Below, one piece after another: positions 36,501 through 47,590 of a DNA stretch of 64,000 bases; position 1 is the stretch's first letter, and each line of letters opens with the position of its first letter. The DNA comes from Norana najaformis (Eukaryota; Annelida; Clitellata; Crassiclitellata; Hormogastridae). The notes beneath the pieces were generated by a model. The model searched no databases, had not been told where the DNA came from, and saw nothing but the letters and a program-made list of their open reading frames with translations. The position numbers were made by a program, and so were the translations under genes. The stretch is from positions 56,297,358 to 56,361,357 of the forward strand of contig OZ029913.1 of the NCBI GenBank assembly GCA_964023275.1. Reading direction: 5' to 3'.

Positions 36501-39500
36501 ATGTCACGTGCATGGTCAATGTAGCCACGATTAAATAACGTCTGATTATTTTATACGCACCATGATGAGAACGTCGCTTTAGTTTGTGACTGCTCATTCG
36601 CTAGAAGAACCCGCTTATTCCTCGGCTAAACTCATTCTCACAAGTCTTTTCACTACCCGCCACTTAGGGGTGATCTGTGTTACAGTGTAGCTCTGCGGAA
36701 TTTGTTAATTCAGCAAACACGAGATCAAGCGCCAAATTGCAATCGCCAGATCCTACATGACCTCTCTGGATAAAAACACCCACATTCTACTATTGAGCGG
36801 AATGCCAAAATTGCAGCTCCATAAACTGCACGTGTTGTCACTTTCTTGTACAGTTGCGAGACTTGAACTAGCACACAGGCCCTCCGTAATAATCTCAACA
36901 TCTTGACATATACAGCCTCAGGAGAGGAATCCCTACACGGACCGTGGCAGCAAAGGGGAGGTTAATAGGAGAACTATCACTCTCCTGGTATCTGCCACAG
37001 TAACGAAAACTAAATTTCTTTGGGCAGAAACTGAGAGCCTTATGGACAACAATAAACAAGGTCCCAAGGTATTGGAGGAGCCCATGCTGTTGACCTAAAC
37101 CACATAGACTAGAGTCGTGTAAAAAGATCTGACGCAATTAAATAACGACCTTAATAACAGCTGGAAAGAGCTAGACAGATCAGCTTGTTGGTCTATCAAT
37201 TATGCGCCCTATCGGTAGTGCAATCTAGCGATTGCGTAATCGACCATACTTAGAGACTCCCTCTAGCGACCTTATACTTTTTACCTTATAGACATTTGCT
37301 GTGGTTGGTCCCGCTTTTTGGAAATGGCTTCCTAATGACCAACGCCAGGAATTTTTTAGTCCTAGAATTTCCCAGTTTCTCCCCCCTCTTTTCCGCAAGC
37401 GCTTGTAAACCTTTTCCCCCAGTGCTTCTGGATTGTCGTAAGGGGAGCGCCTCTGAGGAATCTATCTTGAAGTGGCGCTTTATAAATTTTCGATTACATT
37501 ACATTACATTATACAAGATTTTACTGCACACATGCCGCTGTCATCAAGGAGTATAATTTGGTTTGTTTATGATAAGAAGCCTAAGTGATGCACCAGCCTT
37601 GTGTTCACCATCTTTGGATTCGTTCACTATCGACTCATCAGTTGAAGAGTAAGAAATGGGAGTCTCCCCTACGTTCCATTAGGGATATGGAGGAATTACT
37701 TTGGTATGGTTCAATTCCTACTGACGATCTTTGAATTAAAGTGGCAGGTGAAAAACTGGTCTGTTAGCAGTAAGACGTATTGCTACCATGGAGCTTGATG
37801 GACTTATCTCTCCATAATATTATTCCATATCTGCATAAAACTAGACTATATTATGGTGATAAAGTTTCATTGAACGTTCCCTAATTCCAAGTAGTACAGT
37901 CCAAGCTAAAAGAATATGGCTTTAATTGCACTCTATCCACGTTTAACACGTCACAAGATATTTGAAAATATTGCCACAATTTGCTTAGTTTTCACTTTTC
38001 TTTACCATACAGTAGATAGAGGCGGTACAGTATAATTTTAAGTCAAATTCTCGCAATTAAATTGTTCTCTTGACACATCTGGGAAGTATTTGATATCACA
38101 CAGCACCATGTCCATAAAATATTCAACCCTGCCGCAATTATGTCAAAATTATTCGTAGGCCTCCTAGGTTAAAATTATAATCAAATTGATCAAAAATCGT
38201 AAACAACAGTATTGTTCAAAATATTTTAATTAGATTGCTACAAATGAAGCAGGAAAAAGATTTGCGACAGAAAATGAAAAAATCGTTTTTCTCAGTTTTG
38301 TAAAATGTGGACATAGCCGAATGCAATATAATTCTGTGGGCGCTACATATAGGCTCATACTCGCTGAAATATGAAATATGTTCGTTTCTGCACTCTGTTC
38401 GATGCCTCTGAAACAAAGGTTCGAGGTATCTCGATTGACAAAGAATGCGATGATATATGACATAATTATATAGGTCACTTCATAGGAAGTCCAGCATATC
38501 TGAATTCTGTGTCGTCTGTCAACTGGATGAGAATCCGATTGATGGGCTAAATATGCGTGCCGGAGCTCGCCAGAGGTCACTTTTCTTGTTGTCTGAGCAT
38601 TGCATACTAACTGATGAGCTTTCTATTCTTGATGACAGTTAATGTCGTTCTCAGGCTAGCTTGGAGAACATCTTTGTTTGGTTTCACTGAAATGGCGCTG
38701 TATGAATATTCCTAATTATAAATAAAAATTACTCATTACAAGTCAACGTGCTTCGGAAGAAAGTTATCGAGATATGATAACACTGTATGATAATTCTGTA
38801 GGCGTTCTAAACTACACGATGCGAATTCCTGTGACGCCTGTCCCCACTGAAGAGACGACGTACATCTGCCATCGATTCACTTTACCCAACGACTCCGTGG
38901 CTGATATTATAGCCATCGAACCAGTCATCGACAACGCACTTGTAATGCACCACAAGGCGATCTACGGATGCAAAACTGAACCACAGGGTAACTTACAACA
39001 ACATGGAGAAAATATAAGTAGAAAATCAGTATATTGAAAAGCAATCAAAATCAATAACCGTTGAAACAGGATTTTAAAAATGTGTAAAGCACCCAGTAAC
39101 TTCCCACTCACAAATGCATGTACGTTACAACGTGAACACAACTGCGCACGTAGGGACGTAAATATTTTGGCCTGAAGGACTTCCATAATAAAAGAGATAC
39201 ACTTGCTCGTGACTATGGCGTCTTGGGGAAGGGCGGCGACTCAAGCAGCATAGGAAGAGTGTTTGTAGCAGCTGATCTCAGAGCTAGTAAATACTTAGCT
39301 GGCCGGGTTAGCGCTGTCGCTTCAGCGTTAACATTAATATCTGCCACCGTTGTGGAACTGGCGTTGGTGATTACAGGATGCAGGCTTCAATATAGAAGAG
39401 TTGACTTTGATTTTGATTTTGCCAGGCAGCCACATGCATTTGGAATCATTTTTATTGAATCTTCGTCCAGCTCATCACTTTTATAAATCTTTGGATTGCA

Positions 39501-42500
39501 AGAATCAACTTCAAGCTAGATGAAATTTGTGCAATGTTTCAGATCATCAAGCAAACGAATCGTTTGAGTGTGCAAAGGGCGGCGGGCCGTATTGTACGTC
39601 ATTGCTTGGATTCTGGGGAGTTGAATCCGTTGGCCAATGTCTCGACAGCCAGCTTGGATTCAGAATTGGAGCAGGTGGTTTCAAGTATGTAATCGTACAG
39701 GTAAGCAAAACCGGTGATATGCGCAAGGAATTCGATATTTAAACGTGTTTTTACTGTATGAGCTCTTCATATCTCTTAAAGCTTTGCAATTCTTTCAACA
39801 GCTTACTTTGTAAGGCTTTTCAATACTTCTAAATCTTTTCTTACTTTTAAGTGCATGCAGAGGTACATAGCAAATTGGAGGGAAGCGGAAGGGTACCAGT
39901 CCAAACAAACTACATTATTTCAGGGATTTCAATTTCAGGGATTTCAATTTCAGGGATTTCAATTTTCATATTTCTGTCATTACTATTTAAATAGTAGAAA
40001 TGTAGAAACAAAGAAAACAAGTGGGAGTGGCATGTATATCTGACAAAGTACGAGAAGCCAGGTTGAGATGGTATGGTCATGTGAAGAGGAGAGAGGAGTA
40101 AAGCTGCATTGAAAGAATTATGTCAGCAGAGGTTTATGGACGCGGCAGTCGGGGACGACAAATGAAGAGATAGGGAGACGTGAATCAGCAAGACTAACGC
40201 TCCTCAGACTGAAGATAGACAACACTGGCGTTAGAAACAAAAAGAAAAATAAAGATTAGTGTGACTGTTCATTCCCTAGGAGGGATTAATCCAAGGCAGA
40301 GGGAGAGGAAGACTGTGAAAACAATTAACACATGTTACAGTTATACAAGTTGCAGTTACCCAAAGGACGAGCAAATCACGAATATTGGGTCCAATTAATA
40401 AACTTCACAACAGGATGATCTGCATTGACTTTTTATTCCGTGTGAGATATATAGGAAATTCTTAATGCAAATTGCTTGGCGCTTGCTCTCATCGACTGAA
40501 GTGTGGCAGTAGATATTGTTGCTATGTTAATATAACAAATAGCGAAATAAATATTTTCGAATTCGTTTGATAGAGATTGGCATGATTACGCCCTTTTTTT
40601 AACACTGAACATAATTTTATCCTCATCATAAACGTTAATTTGCATACATCAATAAACTGTTGGAACAAGGACTTTGTAGCGATCCTCCCTTTAATTCGTG
40701 TTTCTATTTGGTTGAACTAAGCTAAGAATAGCTTACTTACCTACTTGCAGTAGTTTAATGTAGTTTGTAGTAGTAGATTTGTGTATAGAGGCTGTAATTG
40801 GTATAGTTCAGTAGGCAGGCCAACAGATGAGTAAGGTGGGATGAGTTGGACGGGGCAGACTTACCTGGAAATTCCTCCTGGTAAAAGCTAGATTTTAGGA
40901 CACGGCCAACTTAAGTAAAAAATGGGCTTAATAAATTGTATGGGACTATGCCACGTCAGCATCGGCGGATTATAGCCTACATGACGATTTCACAAAGGAT
41001 TAATCTGATATGACAGAGCAGATTTGAAAATTGAACATGGGCTGATGTCACGAGCAAACGACAATGGTAATGGACGGTTGGCAAAGGTCATGCGCAGATC
41101 AGCGATGACGGTTGGCGGCAATTGAAGACCAAACGAACTTTTACGGTATAAGAAGAGGTTTCCTGAGTTCAGTCAAAGAGCTACATGACGTCAAACAATT
41201 TCTTGTGTGTTAGTCCTTTTTCAGGCTATAAATCCACTTATCTTCAAGCAAACATGTCGCCTATTAATCCGCTACAAGGCATATATGTGAAAATCGATAT
41301 TGATAATAACTTTCGGTCTGCGTTGTGACAAGTAACAGTGATAGATTCATACAAAAGTAATTGTACAAATTGTTGGTGTTCAGAATTGTGGCCCTAATTT
41401 CATTCCAGCGCTGTCTATTTAGGGCGACAAGGTCTGCCATTAGCGTCTGTACCCCAATTCAACTTCTTCCGATGTCCCTGTGTTAGAATTATTGGCAGGA
41501 TTAGAATTTCAAATGCCATGACTCAAGTGTTTGATTTTCACAATGGTGTGAGATTCATTGTTAAGCTACTGTTTCACCTGTTTGCAGCTTCACTGGAACA
41601 ATCCGGGACATAAAATGAATCTTACAGACTCTTCTGGAATGAGGATCTACTACACAACCAATCTCCGTCCCTATGCAGGTGGAATGGCTTGGATGGGACA
41701 GACTTACCTGGAAATTCCTCCTGGTCAGAAAGAAGTGACGATAACGGGCACTTGCACTTCCGCATGTACAAAGAAACTGCCGCAGTCCTTCTTTTTAACT
41801 AACGCCATGCTTCACATGCATAAAACAGGTAAATATTTTCAGCGATGTAAATATGTACATCCTTAAATTAAATGAGATAGAATATGTTTCTTGATACATC
41901 TTAACAAAACTGCATATTTAAATAGGATTAGAAGACGGCGACAGAAGAGAAACTTTTTAATCGTAATCGTATTCGTAATCTCGAGATTTCTAAAGCTAAG
42001 TCGCGGGAACTAGCTAACTCACAGGCGCTCAGTCAAAACAAAATCGCTAGGCAAAAGGGTTCGGTTCCAGGTCAAGTTCCAGGAGTCAGGCAGTCAGACA
42101 GTTGGACGGGTAAGTTAAAGGTAAGTTTTAGGGCAAGTTAAGATAAATTTAGCCAATCCTGAACGAGGTAAGAGATGAATGACTGCGTTTCAGATCATCA
42201 CAGTCCGCCGATGTCTTCCTACAAGCAACTAATGGTAACACTGGCGATCCGGCATTTCAGGTTGCTGCCCACCTGAGTGGAACAGCCTGATGGCATTTAT
42301 TCAGGAGATCGAAAGTGTTCGCGCTTTTAAATACATCATGACAACAATTCGTCTTTAAATCCGATTAGAAGACGGTGACATAAGAGAAACTCGGTAGGGT
42401 TAGGGTTAAGGTAAAGTTAGCCAATGTTTGATGAAGTAAGACAAGATTGACTTCGCTTGGCGAACAACATAGTCTACGGATTGCAAAAAAATGAAAATTG

Positions 42501-44805
42501 TACACGTTTTTGTATAGCGACCGTATGGCCTCGAATCTATCTGGTGAGATCCTTCACCACCGCTACACGCCATTTAAGGTCCCGGTTCACGGACCGTGAT
42601 AGCCCGAGATTCAAATCTCTGAAGTAAGCCACGACCGGGACGCGAACCGGGGATCCTCACGTACAGTGGCTTCCTTGGCATACGCGCTTACCGATGCAGC
42701 TAACTTATTGCCAGCAGCTATGGCTACAACTGTTGATCGGGCCTTTCAGGTTGCTGCCCACGTGAGTGGAGCAACCTTACGGCATCTATTCAGGAGACCG
42801 AAAATGTTCGTGCTTTGAATTAAAACCACTGAAATTATATATATTATGTAAGTCTTAGCTCTGACTCCAACGACTGACCCAGTGAAGCACCCTAGAAATA
42901 GCTCATTACTTACTGTGCGATACAAAGAGTCATCATGATATCTCATGACACTGATGTTACAAAGTCAAGATAAGAGACGATTGCAAAGACAAAGAAACGT
43001 TTACACACATCTATGAGCAACATTCCTCAGATTTTCATCATGCGATTATTTGTTTTCTACAGCAGAAAATTTCCTCAAAATTACTCTTATAAAAATTTCG
43101 ATTGTCGCACGTTATCATCTTCAGTTTTTTCCAGAAAATTCTACACGTAAATAAAACTTCAAGTGAAAAACTTTATGCATTATGTATTTTTCTCATAGAA
43201 TTTATACCAATGACCATGTTTGGTGTTGCCTGTTGTTACGATCTTGTATGCGCCTCAACAACTGAATCTTTTCTGATTCTTCACATTACTGTTATTCTCA
43301 GCTCATAATTACACAGATCTATATTATACGGATTATAATAGTTTTTTTTCAGAAATATGTGTATATGAATCCGTTTAAAATCAACGTTCAAGTTTGTCAG
43401 TGTTGTATTTGTGTAATTGAAGTAAGCACATAATGGTGAAATCCCGATGCTTTGATGACTGTGGTCATCCTAATCATTCCTGAAGCTGCCTTTTCTTTTG
43501 TAGGGAAGTCTGGTGACATCCGCTTGAATCGCAATGGAAAACTATTGCAAATACTCGACAACGTTACTGAATTCGAATTCGACACTGCAAAATTCATTGA
43601 GTATGTATTCAGAGCTACTCAAAAGCGTTTAATCGATGATCGCTCCTAAGAAAGCTCGCATTCGAACAAAATGAACAGAACGAATGAGATCCATGAGACA
43701 GGCAACATAGGAGGATAAGCAATCTCAACAAGATGGATATAGGATCAACATGGTATAAGCTAGTTCCACAGCCAACTTAAAATTTAGTAGTCGTCAAGTA
43801 ACGATTGCACATGAAGTAACAATGTCCTGACTAGTGACACATTTTACCCTTAGTCGGTTAGTCAACTGAACAGTTTTACAGCACCCTCAAAGTTCTTTCA
43901 GAAGGCGTTTCTTGCTTTTCTTAATTATGTTTGCGAATGGTGAAAGACGCAGCGTAGGTATATCCATCAGACCATTGGGTCTGGGTAGAACAGACATTCG
44001 TCAATGGCCGACCGAATGATCGAAGTACCTATACACAGTTGTCGGTCGACGCCGTCTTTCTCTTCCTCGCCGTAGCATCACCGAATCTTAGATCATGATG
44101 ATCTGACAGTCGCTGTATAGCATGACAATATATAAAGTGTTCCTATTGCATTATAGCGAAAATAAATAAATTCACGAGTCTGGAAGACGTGAACATGTCT
44201 TTTTAATATAGGTCGAAAATGAATCAGCTTTTTGGTCTCAATCTTTCAGGTTTGAGAATCCAATTGAAGTGAAACCGGGAGACGAAATCGAACTAAAATG
44301 CGTCTACCAGTCGACCCAAAGGAATTCGACAACTTACTTCGGAGTTTCGAGCTCCGAAGAGATGTGCTATGGCTTCCTCACTTACTACCCGCTATTTGAA
44401 GCAGTCGAGTTCTGTGGTCAATGGAAAAGCATCGGTTATTGCAACAGATATGAAGACATTCATTTCGAAGCCTGCGACTTAAGCACTTTCATAAAGCTTC
44501 TCGGCTTACTTCAGTACACATGTACTGAGAATTGCACGTCGACCGCTTGTGCTTTAATCACCGATGGGATGTACGCCACCGGATGCCCCAACTACCCAGA
44601 TGTGAATACATATATTTCCACTTTCATATCCAACTATTCTAGAATATTCGAGAAGTGTGCATTGGAAAGGCCATACAATCCAACATCCACATCACAACGC
44701 CCAGTTTGTCTAGATCCCATTCGTTCCTCTAGCCAAGGTATTTCCATGGGTTTTGGCTTCGTACTCTCCCTAATGGCTTATGCTGCCTACCACGAATCTA
44801 TTTAA
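33589..44805 (+). CDS. Temptin-copper type II monooxygenase fusion, copy 3 (intact)
   Basis: Eight exons: 33589-33798, 34283-34415, 35823-35924, 38803-38988, 39543-39700, 41588-41828, 43504-43600, 44250-44805; 1683 nt, 560 aa, open throughout. Residues 1-20 are a signal peptide (LFLSILFAALC). Exons 1-3 (about 21-148) are a temptin-like module: IPNGDKVPNPC, GVGH, NPFGLDF, DSDGDGLTNG, ICEPLGSSQC. Exons 4-8 are the PHM/DBH/MOXD1-type core with all expected copper ligands: H198/H199, H265 (QLHWNNP), H339/H341 (HMHKTG) and M414 (EEMC). The usual Met after the His pair is Lys (MHHK). Several N-glycosylation sequons, a Ser/Thr/Pro stalk and a hydrophobic C-terminus suggest a secreted, possibly GPI-anchored enzyme; this copy ends in HESI after the hydrophobic stretch. 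Such enzymes hydroxylate small amines or peptide C-termini using copper and ascorbate; the substrate is unknown. Exon 4 donor gtaact is weak. Confidence 0.87.
35150..35480 (+). repeat. tRNA-derived SINE in intron 2 of copy 3
   Basis: B-box-like gggattcaatatcc, then ttctgcttctttt, and a body block gcgccggaaaggaaaatcttg followed by gaggataagaaaaatgaa that matches the SINE body at 17990-18070. The 3' part is a CTT-rich run. Confidence 0.65.
36700..37180 (+). mobile_element. LINE relic in intron 3 of copy 3
   Basis: Paralogue of the relics in intron 3 of copies 1, 2 and 4, shorter than in copy 4. Confidence 0.55.
37268..37515 (+). mobile_element. LINE (CR1/L2-type) 3' end in intron 3 of copy 3
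   Basis: A frame reads AVVGPAFWKWLPNDQRQ and ends LKWR, as at the C-terminus of CR1/L2-type ORF2, followed by gcgctttataaattttcg and a TTACA tandem tail. The same 3' motif ends the LINE at 10422-11831. Absent from the other copies. Confidence 0.65.
39919..39966. repeat. 15-bp minisatellite, three units
   Basis: Three copies of a unit containing cagggatttcaattt within intron 5 of copy 3; other copies have a single unit. Confidence 0.85.
40020..40290 (+). mobile_element. LINE C-terminal relic (RTE-like) in intron 5 of copy 3
   Basis: Paralogue of 22970-23245, with more frameshifts. Confidence 0.6.
40658..41197 (+). mobile_element. Possible solo-LTR-like insertion in intron 5 of copy 3
   Basis: A 540-bp segment absent from copies 2 and 4 starts TGTTGG and ends CAAACA, and has a TATA-like gtataagaag 50 bp before its end. 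No clear target-site duplication is seen, so the LTR reading is tentative. It contains a 48-bp piece matching exon 6. Confidence 0.35.
40835..40882 (+). other. Duplicated exon 6 fragment inside intron 5
   Basis: About 48 bp match the middle of exon 6 (the GQTYLEIPPG-coding part at 41675-41732), including an identical 20-bp run within the shared cagacttacctgg to cctcctggt region. It has no splice sites of its own. Confidence 0.75.
42490..42706 (-). repeat. tRNA-derived SINE in intron 6 of copy 3
   Basis: On the minus strand an A box (tagctgcatcgg, 42702-42691) and a B box (ggttcgcgtcc, 42648-42638) form a tRNA-like head; the body runs to 42490 and matches 1090-1240. The copy 2 intron (about 24505) is continuous here, so it is an insertion. 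Confidence 0.7.
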
Positions 44806-44912
44806 GATTGCTTATTTATTCAAAAGACTAAATTACAGGGACTTCTTTTGTAATTATCTAGCACATAAATCATTTACCCAAGTTATAACAAACATTTTAT
44901 GAGAATGTGAGC

Positions 44913-44918
44913 AATAAA
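44913..44918 (+). terminator. Polyadenylation signal of copy 3
   Basis: AATAAA 108 bp after the stop; equivalent signals are at 26789-26794 and 62403-62408. Confidence 0.65.
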
Positions 44919-45579
44919 AATCTGTCGGATCCTCATTCAACGGATTCTCAAAAATTCGTGTTATTATTATTCTTATTATAATTATTATTACTTTTATAAG
45001 CAGTAGTCGTAGTACTATTAGTATTAGTATTAGTAGCAGTAGATGATGATTATGGTTGCGTTGCATCTTCGACAACTCCTTTACTTCTCCTCCTCGTCTT
45101 TGTAGTCAACGAGAGGAACCAAATGTGTCAACTTCAACTTAACCTTGAAAATGATGATGATGTTGACTTGATCCTGGGGCTGGTGATTAAAGGATAACAA
45201 TTACAATATGATAATGATTTTATGATTATGTTGATGATGGTGATGACTTAACTATAAATATGATATCCAACATAGGAGAAGGCTATGAGTCTATAATGAT
45301 GGGGCTAGAAGAAAATTTAACAACATCGAAGACATTCGACATTACTCTGATTTGCAGGGTATGAATTAGTCTAAATTATTTTTGTACAATCTTGATTTTA
45401 ACCAATATTGTCTGGACTGCACCTGAATTGTACATTTTCCTCATTTCCTTCTGATGCAGTGTTTATGCATCCATACTCATGCCTACGCGAATGTTCATCA
45501 AGCCACAGAGCCCTTCATTGAAACTTAAATTATTTTACTTCGAAACTACCAGCAAGCAAATACCGCTTCAAACAACTAA

Positions 45580-46123
45580 GCTGGAGTTGTGAGATGTGGG
45601 AGAAGGTACTGTTAAGCGCTGCAAGTACCTTCTGTCTGTTCGGAAACTAGGCCAACACGTATGTGAGGAGGTTTCGTGGAGAAGATTTCAGGCCGGAGTG
45701 CCTTAACCTGACGGTAAAGCAACCCTCTGAAGATCATGGTCTGGGGCTGCATAGCCGTCAGTGGCGTCGGACGCCTGCATATCGTTGATGGAACGATCAA
45801 CACGACCATGTACATCGCCATACTGCAGAAATGCTTGGTGCCATCCGCACAGCAGTTGTCCCCTACCAGTTCTTTGTTGAAGATGACAATGCGCCATGCC
45901 ATCGCGCCAAAATTGTCACCAACTCGAAGCGCTAGAACAGCATCTGAAAGCTGTACTGGCCTGCCCAACACAGGATCTCAATCCCATTGAGAATCTCTGT
46001 CATAACGCAGCCTTGGAGATATCCAAGAGACATCTGACCACCAAGCGGGAGCTGCTCGATTCGCTAATCGCCGCCTGAAAACGTGTCGTCACCCATGACG
46101 ACCTCGTCCAACTGGTCCACTAA
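45580..46123 (+). mobile_element. Tc1/mariner transposase C-terminal pseudogene
   Basis: Broken frames give WEKVLLS, YVRRFRGEDFRPECL, MVWGCIAVSGVGRLHIVDG, QFFVEDDNAPCHRAK and TQDLNPIENL, then a stop at 46121. These are the second and third catalytic blocks of Tc1-like transposases (usually WGCFS, QDNAP-H, SPDLNPIE). At least two frame changes are needed, and the N-terminal DNA-binding half is missing. Confidence 0.8.
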
Positions 46124-46550
46124 ATGCCGATCATTCAACACGTTGTACTATGCACAAAAGAAGCATGGGCCTGTGACATGCTTGTTTTTGACCTTTTTCT
46201 TATCGGCATATTCACAACATGGTAAAAAAATATTGTCATGCTAATTCAATGTATATATACATAATTTGTATATACAAAGCAAATACATATTATGGGCCAC
46301 ATTCTTATATTTAATGACTTTGCAAAGTTTAGACAACATATTTGAATTGATTGCCGCATACAAATCGTTCTAACAATACACGCACGTGAATAGAATGTAT
46401 GTACTGCAAAGACGCGATATAACGTTGATATTGATAAAGTAAAATAAGTGATGATGACTCGAAAATTATTACGAGCTTTGTATGCCACCCGAAGCACTTT
46501 GATGTCTATAGTCAACTTATTAATTCCTAAAGCTACCGTTGGTTTTGTTG

Positions 46551-47590
46551 GAAGGTCTGGTGACATCCGCCTGAATCTTAATGGAAACCTATTGCGAGTA
46601 CTGGACAACATTCCTGAATACGATTATAATACCCCAAAATTGATCGAGTATGTATTCAGAGCCACTCAAAAGCTTTCAACTCTGTGCTAGTTTCTGTTAG
46701 TCTGATCTGTTCTGATCTAGAAATTTCTACAGCGTCGTTACGGTAACGCGCAAGCGCTCAAAGTAACGATCGACGGTCGCTCTTAAGAAAAATCTCATGC
46801 GACAATCATAATGCAGTCGACAGAAGCAGTTGAAATCCATGAGAAACCTCAGGCGAAAGACAGACTACGGCGGAGGATAAGCAATTGAAACAAAACGGAT
46901 TATGAATCGTTATGATACAGGCTAGTTCCATGTTGAAGTTAAAATTTAATAGTCCATTAGTAAGCCTAACTATCGCATTTTAGACAACATTGTTCTGACT
47001 AGTGACATATTTAGCCATTAGTGCGTTAGTTAACTGAAAAGTTTTATAGCGTCCTCTAAGAATCTTCAGAGGACTTTGAAACCCGGAGACGAAGTCCAAG
47101 TTAAATACGTCTAACAGTCAACCCAAAGGAATTCAGCAACTAACTTCGGAGAGGGGACTTCCAACGAGATGTGCTTGGGTTTCTTCGCTTACTAACCGCT
47201 ACTTGAAAGCTTCACCTACTGCGATCAATGGAAAAGCATCAACCAATCAACGACAAAGGTGACGCTAAGTTTGATGCCTGCGACTCAGAGAGTTTTCTAA
47301 GGCTTCTCAGCTTACTTCAGTACGCATGTACTGAGAATTGCACATCAACCCCTTGTGCTTTAATCATGGATGGGATGTACGCCACCAGATGCCACAACTA
47401 CACGAATGTGAAGTCATATATTGACACTTTCATATCCGACTATGCTGGAATATTCGAGAAGTGCGCATTGGAAAGGCCATTCAAACCACCATCCACACCA
47501 CAATGCCCAGTCAGTCTTTCCTCTGGCCAAGTTGTCTCCTTTGGCTTTGGCTTCGTTCTCACCCTAATGCCTTATGCTGCCTACTGTTAA
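46551..47590 (+). pseudogene. Temptin-copper monooxygenase relic (exons 7 and 8 only)
   Basis: Exon 7 is 46551-46647 with a normal gtatgt donor, but its acceptor AG is mutated to TG. Intron 7 and the start of exon 8 are deleted; exon 8 resumes near 47073 and ends 47590. Exon 8 contains TAA at 47112-47114 and TAA at 47193-47195, plus a small frameshift near 47245. The second TAA and its surroundings (gcttactaaccgctacttgaaagc) match copy 1 exactly, whereas copies 2-4 have a Tyr codon. The 3' flank matches that of copy 1 too, and both lack AATAAA. It is the 3' end of a copy-1-type gene. Confidence 0.88.

Larger units (their letters stand above)
44806..46550. other. 3' flank of copy 3 and spacer; no intact gene
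   Basis: The 3' UTR region is shared with copies 2 and 4 and includes AATAAA. It is followed by GATGAT-rich DNA, a Tc1 fragment and spacer repeat. Near 46496 the spacer repeat joins intron 6 of the relic gene directly. Confidence 0.6.
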
